From assembly GCA_944326705.1 (NCBI GenBank), contig CALVEY010000005.1, forward strand, positions 1 to 64,000: a stretch of DNA of 64,000 bases. The letters run 5' to 3'. Made by a program: the position numbers and the translations under genes. Position 1 is the first letter of the stretch, and every line of letters starts with the position of its first letter. This document shows positions 9,740-17,102 of the stretch, piece after piece. Source of the stretch: an uncultured Mucispirillum sp. (lineage in GTDB: Bacteria; Chrysiogenota; Deferribacteres; Deferribacterales; Mucispirillaceae). The notes beneath the pieces were generated by a model that saw only the letters and a program-made list of their open reading frames with translations, searched no databases and was not told the origin of the DNA.

Positions 9740-11131
9740 ATGAAAACTATACCAAGAATACAAAATATATACAGACCAGAAGCTACTCGTGTAGAAGACT
9801 ATAATGAAGTAGAAAGAAAATTTAATACAGATGAATTAACTATGCAGGCTTCAAGATGTATGGACTGTGGTATACCATTCTGCCATGGTCTTGGATGCCC
9901 ATTAGGCAATGTAATACCAGAAATGAATGAAGCTGCAAGAACTTTAAACTGGAAAAGAGCATGGGAAATATTAAGCGAAACAAGTAATATGCCTGAATTT
10001 ACTAGCAGAGTATGCCCTGCCCTTTGTGAAAATGCCTGCACTAAAAATATTGAAAATGTGCCTGTAATGATTAGGCAGCTCGAAAAAGCAGTTATAGAAA
10101 ATGCTTTTGAAAATGGATATGTAAAACAAATTGTGCCAGAAAGCAAAAGCGGCAAAAGTGTTGCTGTAGTTGGTGCAGGTCCTTCTGGGCTTTATATGGC
10201 TTTTGAGCTTTATAAAAAAGGACATAATGTTACAGTCTATGAAAAAAGAAAATATGCAGGCGGTCTTTTAAGATATGGTATACCTGATTTTAAACTTGAA
10301 AAACATATTATTGAAAGACGCATAGATATTTTAAAAGCATCTGGAATTGACTTTCAGTTTAATACAGAAATAGGCAAAGATATTTCTGCTGAATATTTAA
10401 ATAAAAAATATGATGCAACAGTGCTTGCAATAGGTACACCTGTGCCTAGAGATTTACAAATCAAAGGCAGAGAATTAAAAAATATCCACTTTGCATTAGA
10501 GTTTTTATCTGGGCAGAATATGTTTATAGGCAAAGAAGTAAGCAAACTGCCTATTGATGTAAAAGGTAAAGATGTTGTTATTATTGGCGGCGGCGATACA
10601 GGAAGTGACTGTTTAGGTACATCTATCAGACAAAAAGCTGCAAATATTACTCAAATTGAGATTATGCCTGAGCCGCCAAAAGAACGCTCTGCTTCAACTC
10701 CTTGGCCAGACTGGCCTTATGAGCTTAAAACATCATCAAGCCATAAAGAAGGCGGCACAAGGCTCTGGGCAAAAGTTGTAAAAGAATTTCATGGAACAAA
10801 TGGTGCTGTTTCAAGTATTGATATTGTTGATGCTGCATGGGAATTTTCTCCAGACGGCAGACCTTTATCTTTTAAAGAAGTAGAAGGCACTCTTACAAAT
10901 ATTAAAGCAGATTATGTGTTTATTGCTATGGGCTTTTTAGGTGTAGATAATAACTCATTTATTAAAGATTTACATTTAGAAGCTGATAAAAGAGGCAGAG
11001 TGGAAGGTAATCCATCTCAAGGTATCTTTACCTGTGGAGATATGAAAACTGGTCAATCCCTTGTTGTAAGAGCAATGGCTAATGCTAAAGAAACAGCAAA
11101 AGAAGTTGATAAATATTTAAAAGGAATTTAA
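9740..11131 (+). CDS. gltD: Glutamate synthase small subunit
   Basis: 463 aa. It feeds NADPH electrons through FAD and 4Fe-4S clusters to GltB. N-terminal cluster cysteines are visible in [18 protein letters not shown] and [12 protein letters not shown]. The FAD-binding VVGAGPSGL (about 138) and the NAD(P)H-binding [11 protein letters not shown] (about 280) follow. It starts 19 bases after gltB and three bases before dapL, so it is in the same transcript. Paralogues serve other oxidoreductases, but the adjacent gltB settles the role. Confidence 0.96.
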   Translation: MKTIPRIQNIYRPEATRVEDYNEVERKFNTDELTMQASRCMDCGIPFCHGLGCPLGNVIPEMNEAARTLNWKRAWEILSETSNMPEFTSRVCPALCENACTKNIENVPVMIRQLEKAVIENAFENGYVKQIVPESKSGKSVAVVGAGPSGLYMAFELYKKGHNVTVYEKRKYAGGLLRYGIPDFKLEKHIIERRIDILKASGIDFQFNTEIGKDISAEYLNKKYDATVLAIGTPVPRDLQIKGRELKNIHFALEFLSGQNMFIGKEVSKLPIDVKGKDVVIIGGGDTGSDCLGTSIRQKAANITQIEIMPEPPKERSASTPWPDWPYELKTSSSHKEGGTRLWAKVVKEFHGTNGAVSSIDIVDAAWEFSPDGRPLSFKEVEGTLTNIKADYVFIAMGFLGVDNNSFIKDLHLEADKRGRVEGNPSQGIFTCGDMKTGQSLVVRAMANAKETAKEVDKYLKGI

Positions 11132-11133
11132 AA

Positions 11134-12366
11134 ATGGCAAAAATTAACTCTAATTATTTACTGCTTCCTAACAGCTATCTTTTTGCAGAAATTGCAAGAA
11201 AAATTAAAGCATATCAGGAAGCTAACCCAAAAGCAGATATTATTAGAATGGGGATTGGGGATGTTACCCGCCCCCTTACTAATGCAGTAGTTAGTGCAAT
11301 GGAAAAAGCAGCAAAAGAAATGGCTGAAAGCTCAACTTTCAGAGGATATGGACCTGAGCAGGGGTATGATTTTTTAATCAATGCTGTAATTAATGGAGAG
11401 TATAAATCAAGAAATATTGATATATCACCAGATGAGATATTTATCAGTGACGGCTCAAAATGTGATGTAGCTAATATTCAGGAAATATTTGATATTAACT
11501 CTACTGTTGCTATTGCTGACCCAGTTTATCCTGTATACCTTGACAGTAATGTTATGGCTGGAAGAAGCGGTAAATTAAATGATAAAGGATATTTTGAGAA
11601 AATCATTTATATGCCTTCTACAAAAGAAAATAATTTTAAACCTGCTTTTCCAGACAGACATGCAGATTTAATATACATTTGCTCACCTAATAACCCAACA
11701 GGTGCAGCATTAACAAAAGCAGACCTTAAAGCATGGGTAGATTATGCACTGGAAAATAACTCTATTATTTTATATGACAGTGCATACAGTGCATATATTC
11801 AAGAAGAAGATGTATGCGGCTCTATATATGAAATACCTGATGCTAAAAAAGTAGCAATAGAATTTAAATCATTTTCAAAAACTGCAGGTTTTACAGGTAT
11901 AAGATGCGCTTTTACAGTTGTGCCAAAAGAGTTATATGCTTTTGATGATATGGGTAATAAGGTTGCACTTAATAAACTGTGGAATAGAAGGCAGACAACT
12001 AAATTTAACGGCGTATCTTATGTTACTCAAAGAGCAGCCGAAGCAGTATATTCTGAACAAGGTATGAAAGAAACAAAAGAAGTGGTTAAATACTATATGA
12101 ATAATGCTAAAATAATCTTAGATGGATTAAAACAGGCAGGTTTTGAAGTATATGGCGGCGTTAATGCTCCATATATTTGGTGGAAAATACCTGATGGTAT
12201 TAAGTCGTTTGATTTTCTTGATATTTTACTTGAAAAATATCAAATAGTAGGCACACCAGGCTCTGGCTTTGGTCCATGTGGCGAAGGATATTTTAGATTA
12301 ACAGCATTTGGCAGCCAAGAAAAAACTAAGGAAGCAATGCAGCGAATATCACAAGGCAGCTTCTAA
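11134..12366 (+). CDS. dapL: LL-diaminopimelate aminotransferase
   Basis: 410 aa, a fold-type I PLP enzyme of the DapL family. It converts tetrahydrodipicolinate to LL-diaminopimelate with glutamate as amino donor, bypassing the acylated dapD/C/E route to lysine and peptidoglycan. N-terminal [20 protein letters not shown] and [12 protein letters not shown] are typical of DapL. The PLP lysine is K249 in [12 protein letters not shown]. It starts two bases after the gltD stop and ends at a strong terminator. Co-transcription with gltBD links its amino donor to its supply. The family is well separated from other aminotransferases. Confidence 0.93.
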   Translation: MAKINSNYLLLPNSYLFAEIARKIKAYQEANPKADIIRMGIGDVTRPLTNAVVSAMEKAAKEMAESSTFRGYGPEQGYDFLINAVINGEYKSRNIDISPDEIFISDGSKCDVANIQEIFDINSTVAIADPVYPVYLDSNVMAGRSGKLNDKGYFEKIIYMPSTKENNFKPAFPDRHADLIYICSPNNPTGAALTKADLKAWVDYALENNSIILYDSAYSAYIQEEDVCGSIYEIPDAKKVAIEFKSFSKTAGFTGIRCAFTVVPKELYAFDDMGNKVALNKLWNRRQTTKFNGVSYVTQRAAEAVYSEQGMKETKEVVKYYMNNAKIILDGLKQAGFEVYGGVNAPYIWWKIPDGIKSFDFLDILLEKYQIVGTPGSGFGPCGEGYFRLTAFGSQEKTKEAMQRISQGSF

Positions 12367-12387
12367 TTAGTTTATTCCTTCACACTT

Positions 12388-12413
12388 CCCCCTGAATACT
12401 TCAGGGGGTTTTT
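12388..12413 (+). terminator. Intrinsic terminator of gltB-gltD-dapL
   Basis: CCCCCTGAA and TTCAGGGGG form a perfect 9-bp stem with a three-base loop, followed by TTTTT, 21 bases past the dapL stop. Confidence 0.93.
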
Positions 12414-12446
12414 AATATGTAAGAATATTAATTAAAATTAATATTC

Positions 12447-12965
12447 TTATTCATATTTAACTAGTTTTGTATTAATGTCAATATTACGAGCTAATGGATG
12501 TTTTGGAGAACCATTTTTGTTTAAACCTAAACAATATAAATTTAAACCAAGTGATTTTAATTTTTCACATACTTCAATATCACGATTTAAAAGGTTACCA
12601 TCATTTCCCCATGCAACTACGATTATTTTAGATTTTTTTGTGATTTCATCAATCCAATAATCATTATCAGGTCCAACAGGATTATTATGTATGTATAAAT
12701 CTTTCGGTTGTGATGACCTTAATGCAAATAGGTTAATAACATATATGCCACTACAATTCTCTTTTTTTGCTAACATAACACACTTACGAATAGTTGGGTC
12801 ATCTTTTAGAGCATCTGCTTTACTTGGGTTGAGCATGATAAATGTCATCATTTCATTATTAATATCCCATGTCCGCTGTAAAAAATATCTATATGTTTTG
12901 CATGAAGAAATTTCTGCGTCGGAAGTAATATACTTCACTGTCCTAGCACCATCCATCGTTGCCAA
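12447..12965 (-). CDS. DUF1643 domain protein
   Basis: 172 aa, complete. The conserved DUF1643 signature is clear: FIMLNPSKADALKDDPTIR, then VINLFALRSSQPKDL, VAWGN and a C-terminal HPLAR. The function is not known; the family occurs scattered on phages, plasmids and genomic islands. It is the second gene of a two-gene unit facing its neighbours and overlaps the Cys-rich gene by up to 31 bases (22 if the second Met, at 12956, is the start). The patchy family and opposed orientation suggest acquisition by transfer, and expression is probably set by the poly-C promoter upstream. The domain is clear; the role is open. Confidence 0.85.
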   Translation of the reverse strand: MATMDGARTVKYITSDAEISSCKTYRYFLQRTWDINNEMMTFIMLNPSKADALKDDPTIRKCVMLAKKENCSGIYVINLFALRSSQPKDLYIHNNPVGPDNDYWIDEITKKSKIIVVAWGNDGNLLNRDIEVCEKLKSLGLNLYCLGLNKNGSPKHPLARNIDINTKLVKYE

Positions 12966-13141
12966 TTATTGCAATTATCTGTAGGATATTTTTCATTTCC
13001 ATTCCAAGACCTTTTATTATAGCATTTACCTTTATGATTATCCATATATTCCACATTATCAAACCAATTATCTGGTTCACGATGACCAGACCAATATTCA
13101 CATGTTGCACATTGTTCTCTTTGTTTGTTACATGATGCCAT
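12935..13141 (-). CDS. Small Cys- and Trp-rich protein, unknown function
   Basis: 68 aa with five cysteines (C4, C11, C14, then two near CYNKR and CNNW) and five Trp, a pattern suggesting a small metal-binding or zinc-ribbon-like fold. It has no signal peptide or membrane segment. The ATG has AAGGAG six bases upstream, and it is the first gene after the poly-C promoter. Its 3' end overlaps the start of the DUF1643 gene, implying coupled translation. I do not recognise a named family. The strong ribosome site and promoter argue that it is a real gene. Confidence 0.65.
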   Translation of the reverse strand: MASCNKQREQCATCEYWSGHREPDNWFDNVEYMDNHKGKCYNKRSWNGNEKYPTDNCNNWQRWMVLGQ

Positions 13142-13189
13142 AAAAACTCCTTCTTATTTAATTATTTAAATATTATCAGCTGATTTTAA

Positions 13190-13217
13190 AAAATATCATG
13201 GGGGGGGGATTTGTCAA
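13190..13217 (-). promoter_or_regulatory. Promoter with poly-C spacer, probably phase-variable
   Basis: On the minus strand TTGACA (13217-13212) and TATTTT (13195-13190) flank a 16-base spacer containing nine consecutive C (13208-13200). Loss or gain of one C by slippage would move the spacing to 15 or 17. The tract sits 59 bases before the Cys-rich gene start. A run of nine C is exceptional in DNA this AT-rich. Phase variation by spacer-length change is established for Neisseria and Haemophilus promoters; its use here is inference. Confidence 0.6.
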
Positions 13218-13236
13218 TAAAAAAATAATATTTTCT

Positions 13237-13266
13237 CTTTACAATTTTGTAAAATTTAATTATAAC
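13237..13266 (+). promoter_or_regulatory. Promoter of the NifA-like regulator overlapped by a palindromic operator
   Basis: CTTTACAA-TT-TTGTAAAA (13237-13254) is one base short of the full palindrome seen between glnN and gltB. Its left arm contains TTTACA (13238-13243), which with TATAAC (13261-13266) forms a sigma-70 promoter with a 17-base spacer. A protein on the palindrome would cover the -35, so repression of this gene, probably self-repression, is the simplest reading. Confidence 0.6.
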
Positions 13267-13294
13267 CTATTATTCAAAATAATAAGGATTATAA

Positions 13295-14854
13295 ATGGCA
13301 GGCAGAAAATCTAAACAAGAAGAACATTCATTAAGTGCAGAAATTACAGTATTACAAGAAATAAGCTACGCTATCGTTCATAAAAAAAATGTCAGCGAGC
13401 TTTTACACCAGATATTAGAAATATTAAGCTCACGGCTTAATATGATACGCGGCACATTCACTATTGTAAAACATAATAAATTATATATTGAAGCTACTCA
13501 TGATTTACATGAAGCTGAAAAAAAGCATATTTCATACAATATAGGTGAAGGAATAACTGGCCATGTAGCAGAATGCGGCAGACCTCATTTAATTGAAGAT
13601 ATCGTTCATGACCCTAGGTTTTTAAACAGACTTGGCGCAAGAGATAAAGATGAAAAAATTGCATTTATATGTGTGCCTATTATTAATATGGAAAGAGTTA
13701 TAGGCACATTAAGTGTTGATAGAGTCATGGATGAAAATGCTGACCTGCAAAAAGATTTAAAATTTTTAGAAATTGTGGGCAATATTGTAGGTGAAGCATT
13801 AATGGCTGTAGTGGCAGAACATGAAGAAAAAGAACAGCTTATACACGAAAATAAACAATTAAGAGATATGCTTGATGATAGTAACCCGCCTGCTTTAATT
13901 GGTAACTGCAAAAGTATGCGTGATATATATGCACTAATCAAACAGGTAGCAGCAAGTGATGCAACAGTGCTTCTTCGTGGAGCTTCTGGTACTGGTAAAG
14001 AAATGGTTGCAAGAGCAATAGTGTCACTTAGTGATAGAAAAGATAAACCTTTTATTACATTAAACTGTGCAGCAATCCCAGAAAACCTTGTAGAAAGTGA
14101 GCTGTTTGGTCATGAAAAAGGTGCATTTACTGGCGCTGTTGCAAGGCGTATAGGTCATGTAGAAAAAGCAAATACAGGCACATTATTTCTTGATGAGGTT
14201 GGAGATTTATCACTTGCTTCACAAGTAAAGTTATTAAGATTTATTCAGGAAAGAACATTTACAAGGCTTGGCAGCAGCCAGACTTTAAAATCAGATGTGC
14301 GGTTAATTGCTGCTACAAGTAGAAATCTTGAAGAAATGATTGCAAATGGTCAGTTTAGAGAAGACTTATATTACAGGCTTAATATTTTCCCTATCACTAT
14401 GCCTGATTTAAATTCCAGAAGAAGCGATATTATACTTTTAGCAGAACATTTTATTGAAAAACATAACTTAAGATATAAAAAAAATATAAAAAGGCTTTCC
14501 ACCCCTGCTATTAATATGCTTATGAGTTACCACTGGCCTGGCAATGTAAGAGAGCTTGAAAACTGTATAGAAAGAGCAGTTATTACAGCAACAGATGACT
14601 GTATACATGGATATAACCTGCCTGCATCTTTACAGACTGGTAAAACATCTAATTCTTCACTTTTACCTGATGGTGCAGCTTCATTTAATACTCTTGTAGA
14701 TTCTTATGAAAGAGAATTAATAGTAGAATCATTAAAAAGAAACCACGGAAATATGTCTGCAGCTGCTAGAGATTTAGATTTATCACCAAGAGTAATACAC
14801 TATAAAATAAGACGGCTTGGTATTACTCCAGAATGGTATCAAGATAAGGTATAA
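13295..14854 (+). CDS. NifA-like sigma-54-dependent activator (GAF-AAA+-Fis)
   Basis: 519 aa. N-terminal GAF sensor (about 28-170), a linker, then the AAA+ domain with Walker A GASGTGKE (K235), the sigma-54 contact loop GAFTGA (276-281) and Walker B LFLDEVGDL. A Fis-type helix-turn-helix is at about 478-515. This is the NifA order, but no nitrogen-fixation gene is in the window and no receiver domain is present, so it is not NtrC itself. Its place beside glnN/gltBD-dapL and the palindrome it shares with them suggest a role in nitrogen assimilation. The effector is not known. Class is certain, target inferred. Confidence 0.92.
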   Translation: MAGRKSKQEEHSLSAEITVLQEISYAIVHKKNVSELLHQILEILSSRLNMIRGTFTIVKHNKLYIEATHDLHEAEKKHISYNIGEGITGHVAECGRPHLIEDIVHDPRFLNRLGARDKDEKIAFICVPIINMERVIGTLSVDRVMDENADLQKDLKFLEIVGNIVGEALMAVVAEHEEKEQLIHENKQLRDMLDDSNPPALIGNCKSMRDIYALIKQVAASDATVLLRGASGTGKEMVARAIVSLSDRKDKPFITLNCAAIPENLVESELFGHEKGAFTGAVARRIGHVEKANTGTLFLDEVGDLSLASQVKLLRFIQERTFTRLGSSQTLKSDVRLIAATSRNLEEMIANGQFREDLYYRLNIFPITMPDLNSRRSDIILLAEHFIEKHNLRYKKNIKRLSTPAINMLMSYHWPGNVRELENCIERAVITATDDCIHGYNLPASLQTGKTSNSSLLPDGAASFNTLVDSYERELIVESLKRNHGNMSAAARDLDLSPRVIHYKIRRLGITPEWYQDKV

Positions 14855-14923
14855 AAAAAATTACTTTAAAACAATACTTAATCTTACTTAATTAAATCCC
14901 AATAAATTTCTTATATTTAATCA

Positions 14924-14951
14924 TAAAAAAAGCCCATAAATAATATGGGCT
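14924..14951 (-). terminator. Minus-strand intrinsic terminator
   Basis: AGCCCAT and ATGGGCT form a 7-bp stem with a seven-base loop. On the minus strand it is followed by seven T; on the plus strand no T run follows. It would end transcripts coming from the M23 peptidase side, or a small RNA from the structured island. Confidence 0.6.
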
Positions 14952-15025
14952 CATACTATCAAAAAAGTTATTGATTATTTTAAACTTATAATAAGAAATA
15001 TTATCTGCATTAAAATTAATCTGTT

Positions 15026-15224
15026 TAACTAAACTTGGAGCGTGTATCCAAGTTTAGTTACCCTTATAGCCTAATAAAATGCGGCGAGTGTTTTTACGAG
15101 GACACTTTTTCCCGACTGAATAAGGAGGAATATGAAAAAGTGGCTGGAGAGCATTATTAGGCTGGCAAAAGACTGTCGAAAAAATATATTTTTTCGACAA
15201 TCTGAAGCCCATAAATATGGGCTT
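15026..15224. ncRNA. Unassigned GC-rich structured island, candidate RNA
   Basis: Within the gap 14855-15260 this stretch is clearly richer in GC than its surroundings and packed with inverted repeats. There is a 14-bp hairpin (15026-15060). A long closing stem joins 15068-15082 to 15151-15163 (13 pairs, two bulged A). Inside it are two mutually exclusive helices, AGTGT/ACACT (15087-15106) and CACTTTTTC/GAAAAAGTG (15103-15142). A perfect 26-bp palindrome (15174-15199) and an 8-bp hairpin (15205-15224) follow. It matches none of tmRNA, RNase P, 4.5S, 6S or the common riboswitches that I can recall. Strand is undecided. The rest of the gap shows nothing clear. Confidence 0.4.
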
Positions 15225-15242
15225 AAATCAATTATATTATAA
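15132..15242 (+). CDS. Possible 36-aa peptide inside the structured island
   Basis: The ORF begins MKKWLESIIRLAKDC and is preceded by AAGGAGG three bases before the ATG, the best ribosome site in this gap. The N-terminal half could form a basic amphipathic helix. The Shine-Dalgarno lies in the loop of the CACTTTTTC/GAAAAAGTG helix and the ATG at its edge, so folding could control translation. The last third runs through two hairpins and may be only RNA structure read by chance. No family is recognised; a small toxin or a leader peptide are options, neither supported further. Confidence 0.3.
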   Translation: MKKWLESIIRLAKDCRKNIFFRQSEAHKYGLKSIIL

Positions 15243-15260
15243 TGTAAATTATATTTATTA

Positions 15261-16433
15261 TTAGAACTGCATAACAGCCATAGAACTTACAGGCGGCACT
15301 GTATAAAGCGGACTGTTTTGAGCATACATAATATGTGACATATCAAGCTTATCAAAATATGATTCAGCAAATTCTAAAAATGCTGCAACATCATCTTTTT
15401 TCAATGTTTTAGGTGTTGCTACAAACTTTAATGGGTTTAACCATTTGCCGTTTTTTCTTATGCGGTAATCAAGGTGTGGACCTGTTGAATAGCCTGTTGA
15501 ACCAACATAACCAATAATCTGCCCCTGCTCCACATGGCTTCCCTGTTTTATTGCTCTGTTAAAGCCATTTAAATGAAGATAAAAAGTTTCATAACCATTA
15601 GGGTGACGAATTGCAATATAATTACCATTGCCTTTTGAGCGTGATTTGATTTTTACAATGCCACTTGCTGTTGCTTTTACTGGCGTGCCTGTTGGTGCAG
15701 CATAGTCAACACCATAGTGCGGTCTGTGGTATCCTAATACTGGATGCAGCCTTGATGTAGAATATCTTGAAGAAATGCGGGAATAGTTTAATGGAACACG
15801 AAGGAAGCCACGTTCCAGCCCTTCCCCTTTTTCATTATAATAGCCTTTATTTTTACCGCCGTCATTATAATAAACTGCTCTTTTTAATTTACCTTGATTA
15901 TAAAAATCAGCAGCTACAATTTTTCCATAACCTGCATATTTATCTTTAATAAATTTTTTCTCAACTAATACTATAAACTTATCCCCTGGGCGTAAATCTT
16001 TGAAAAAATCTATTTCCCATTCAAAAATACTTGCCAGGTTTGCTGCCAATTCTGCATCTTCGCCAGCTTTATACATTGCATCAAATAAGTTTGTTTCTAT
16101 AGTGCCTCTTACAAGCACATTCATCATTTCATATTGATATTCATTAATACTTACTTTTGTTGAGCCGTCAAGCATACGCTCTATAATAATATCTTTATCA
16201 AGGGCAGCATTTAAAGTAACTTTATTAGGTTCTAATGTTAATTTCATACCAGGTCTTAATATAAAACCTTTATAATCTTTTTTTATCTGTGCATTTATTT
16301 CTGCCATTTCCTGTGGAGTAAATCTATCTGATAAAATACCATAAAGAGTATCTCCTGATTTTACTTCATAAGTTTCTGCATATACAGTAAATGCTGAAAA
16401 TAAAAATAATAATACAACTAAAACTCTATACAT
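15261..16433 (-). CDS. LysM-M23 murein endopeptidase (MepM-like)
   Basis: 390 aa, exported. A signal peptide (1-20, ending TVYAE) leads into a LysM domain (about 22-68) that binds peptidoglycan, then a middle domain, then an M23 zinc peptidase (about 225-340) with the HxxxD and HxH-type ligands visible in HYGVDYAAPTG, HLNGF and HLDYRI. It should cut peptide cross-links during wall growth. Last gene of the long minus-strand run, 12 bases after dedA. The metal ligands look intact, so an active enzyme is expected rather than an EnvC-type activator. Confidence 0.92.
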   Translation of the reverse strand: MYRVLVVLLFLFSAFTVYAETYEVKSGDTLYGILSDRFTPQEMAEINAQIKKDYKGFILRPGMKLTLEPNKVTLNAALDKDIIIERMLDGSTKVSINEYQYEMMNVLVRGTIETNLFDAMYKAGEDAELAANLASIFEWEIDFFKDLRPGDKFIVLVEKKFIKDKYAGYGKIVAADFYNQGKLKRAVYYNDGGKNKGYYNEKGEGLERGFLRVPLNYSRISSRYSTSRLHPVLGYHRPHYGVDYAAPTGTPVKATASGIVKIKSRSKGNGNYIAIRHPNGYETFYLHLNGFNRAIKQGSHVEQGQIIGYVGSTGYSTGPHLDYRIRKNGKWLNPLKFVATPKTLKKDDVAAFLEFAESYFDKLDMSHIMYAQNSPLYTVPPVSSMAVMQF

Positions 16434-16445
16434 CTATACACCTGA

Positions 16446-17102
16446 TTATGAGATTGTTTCCCTTTTTTTACGATATTTATATATTATCACATAAATTATT
16501 ACAAGCAAAATTAATGCCGGAAATACAAAAACCATTATTTTATCAACATTTTCTTTTACTATATCAATATTATCTCCAATAAAATATCCAATATAGGCTA
16601 AAATTGTACACCAAATACCAGCACCCAGTGCAGTATAAAATATAAATTTCTTTAAATTCATTTTTACAAGACCAGCAGGGAAAGATATGTACTGTCTAAT
16701 AACTGGAATAAGCCTTCCTACAAAGGTAGTTATTTCTCCATGAGTATTAAAAAATACTTCAAATCTAGCAAATTTTTCATGGTCTATGAAAAAAAATTTA
16801 GAGTGTTTTAGTAAAAAATCTCGTCCAAATCTGCAAGCTATCCAGTAATTTACTAATGCTCCTAAAACAGAACCAAAAATACCTGATAAAATCACAAGAA
16901 ATATATTCAGCTTCCCAGATGATGCTAAATATCCAGCAGGTGGAATTACAACCTCACTTGGAAAAGGAATAAAAGAGCTTTCAACTGCCATAAGTACAAT
17001 AATTCCAAAATATCCTAATCTTCCTACAGTATCTACTAAAAAAGTAACAACTACTACTCCAATACCTAGTATATCATGAAATAAGCCCTTTATTGTTTCC
17101 AT
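16446..17102 (-). CDS. DedA family membrane protein
   Basis: 218 aa with four to five hydrophobic segments. The DedA/SNARE-associated motifs are present: PFPSEVVIPPAGYLA and FVGRLIPVIRQYISFPAG. The family acts in membrane lipid homeostasis; several members recycle undecaprenyl phosphate or flip phospholipids, but which applies here cannot be told. Its ATG overlaps the recN stop (TAATG), so translation is coupled. Confidence 0.93.
   Translation of the reverse strand: METIKGLFHDILGIGVVVVTFLVDTVGRLGYFGIIVLMAVESSFIPFPSEVVIPPAGYLASSGKLNIFLVILSGIFGSVLGALVNYWIACRFGRDFLLKHSKFFFIDHEKFARFEVFFNTHGEITTFVGRLIPVIRQYISFPAGLVKMNLKKFIFYTALGAGIWCTILAYIGYFIGDNIDIVKENVDKIMVFVFPALILLVIIYVIIYKYRKKRETIS

Noticed and set aside
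15027-15163. Integron attC-like site (GCCTAAT ... ATTAGGC arms)
   Set aside because: The arms are only loosely similar, no integrase or cassette array is near, and the inner structure does not fit.
15026-15224. tmRNA, RNase P RNA, 6S, 4.5S SRP RNA or a common riboswitch
   Set aside because: None of their core motifs as I know them are present on either strand; I left the island unassigned.
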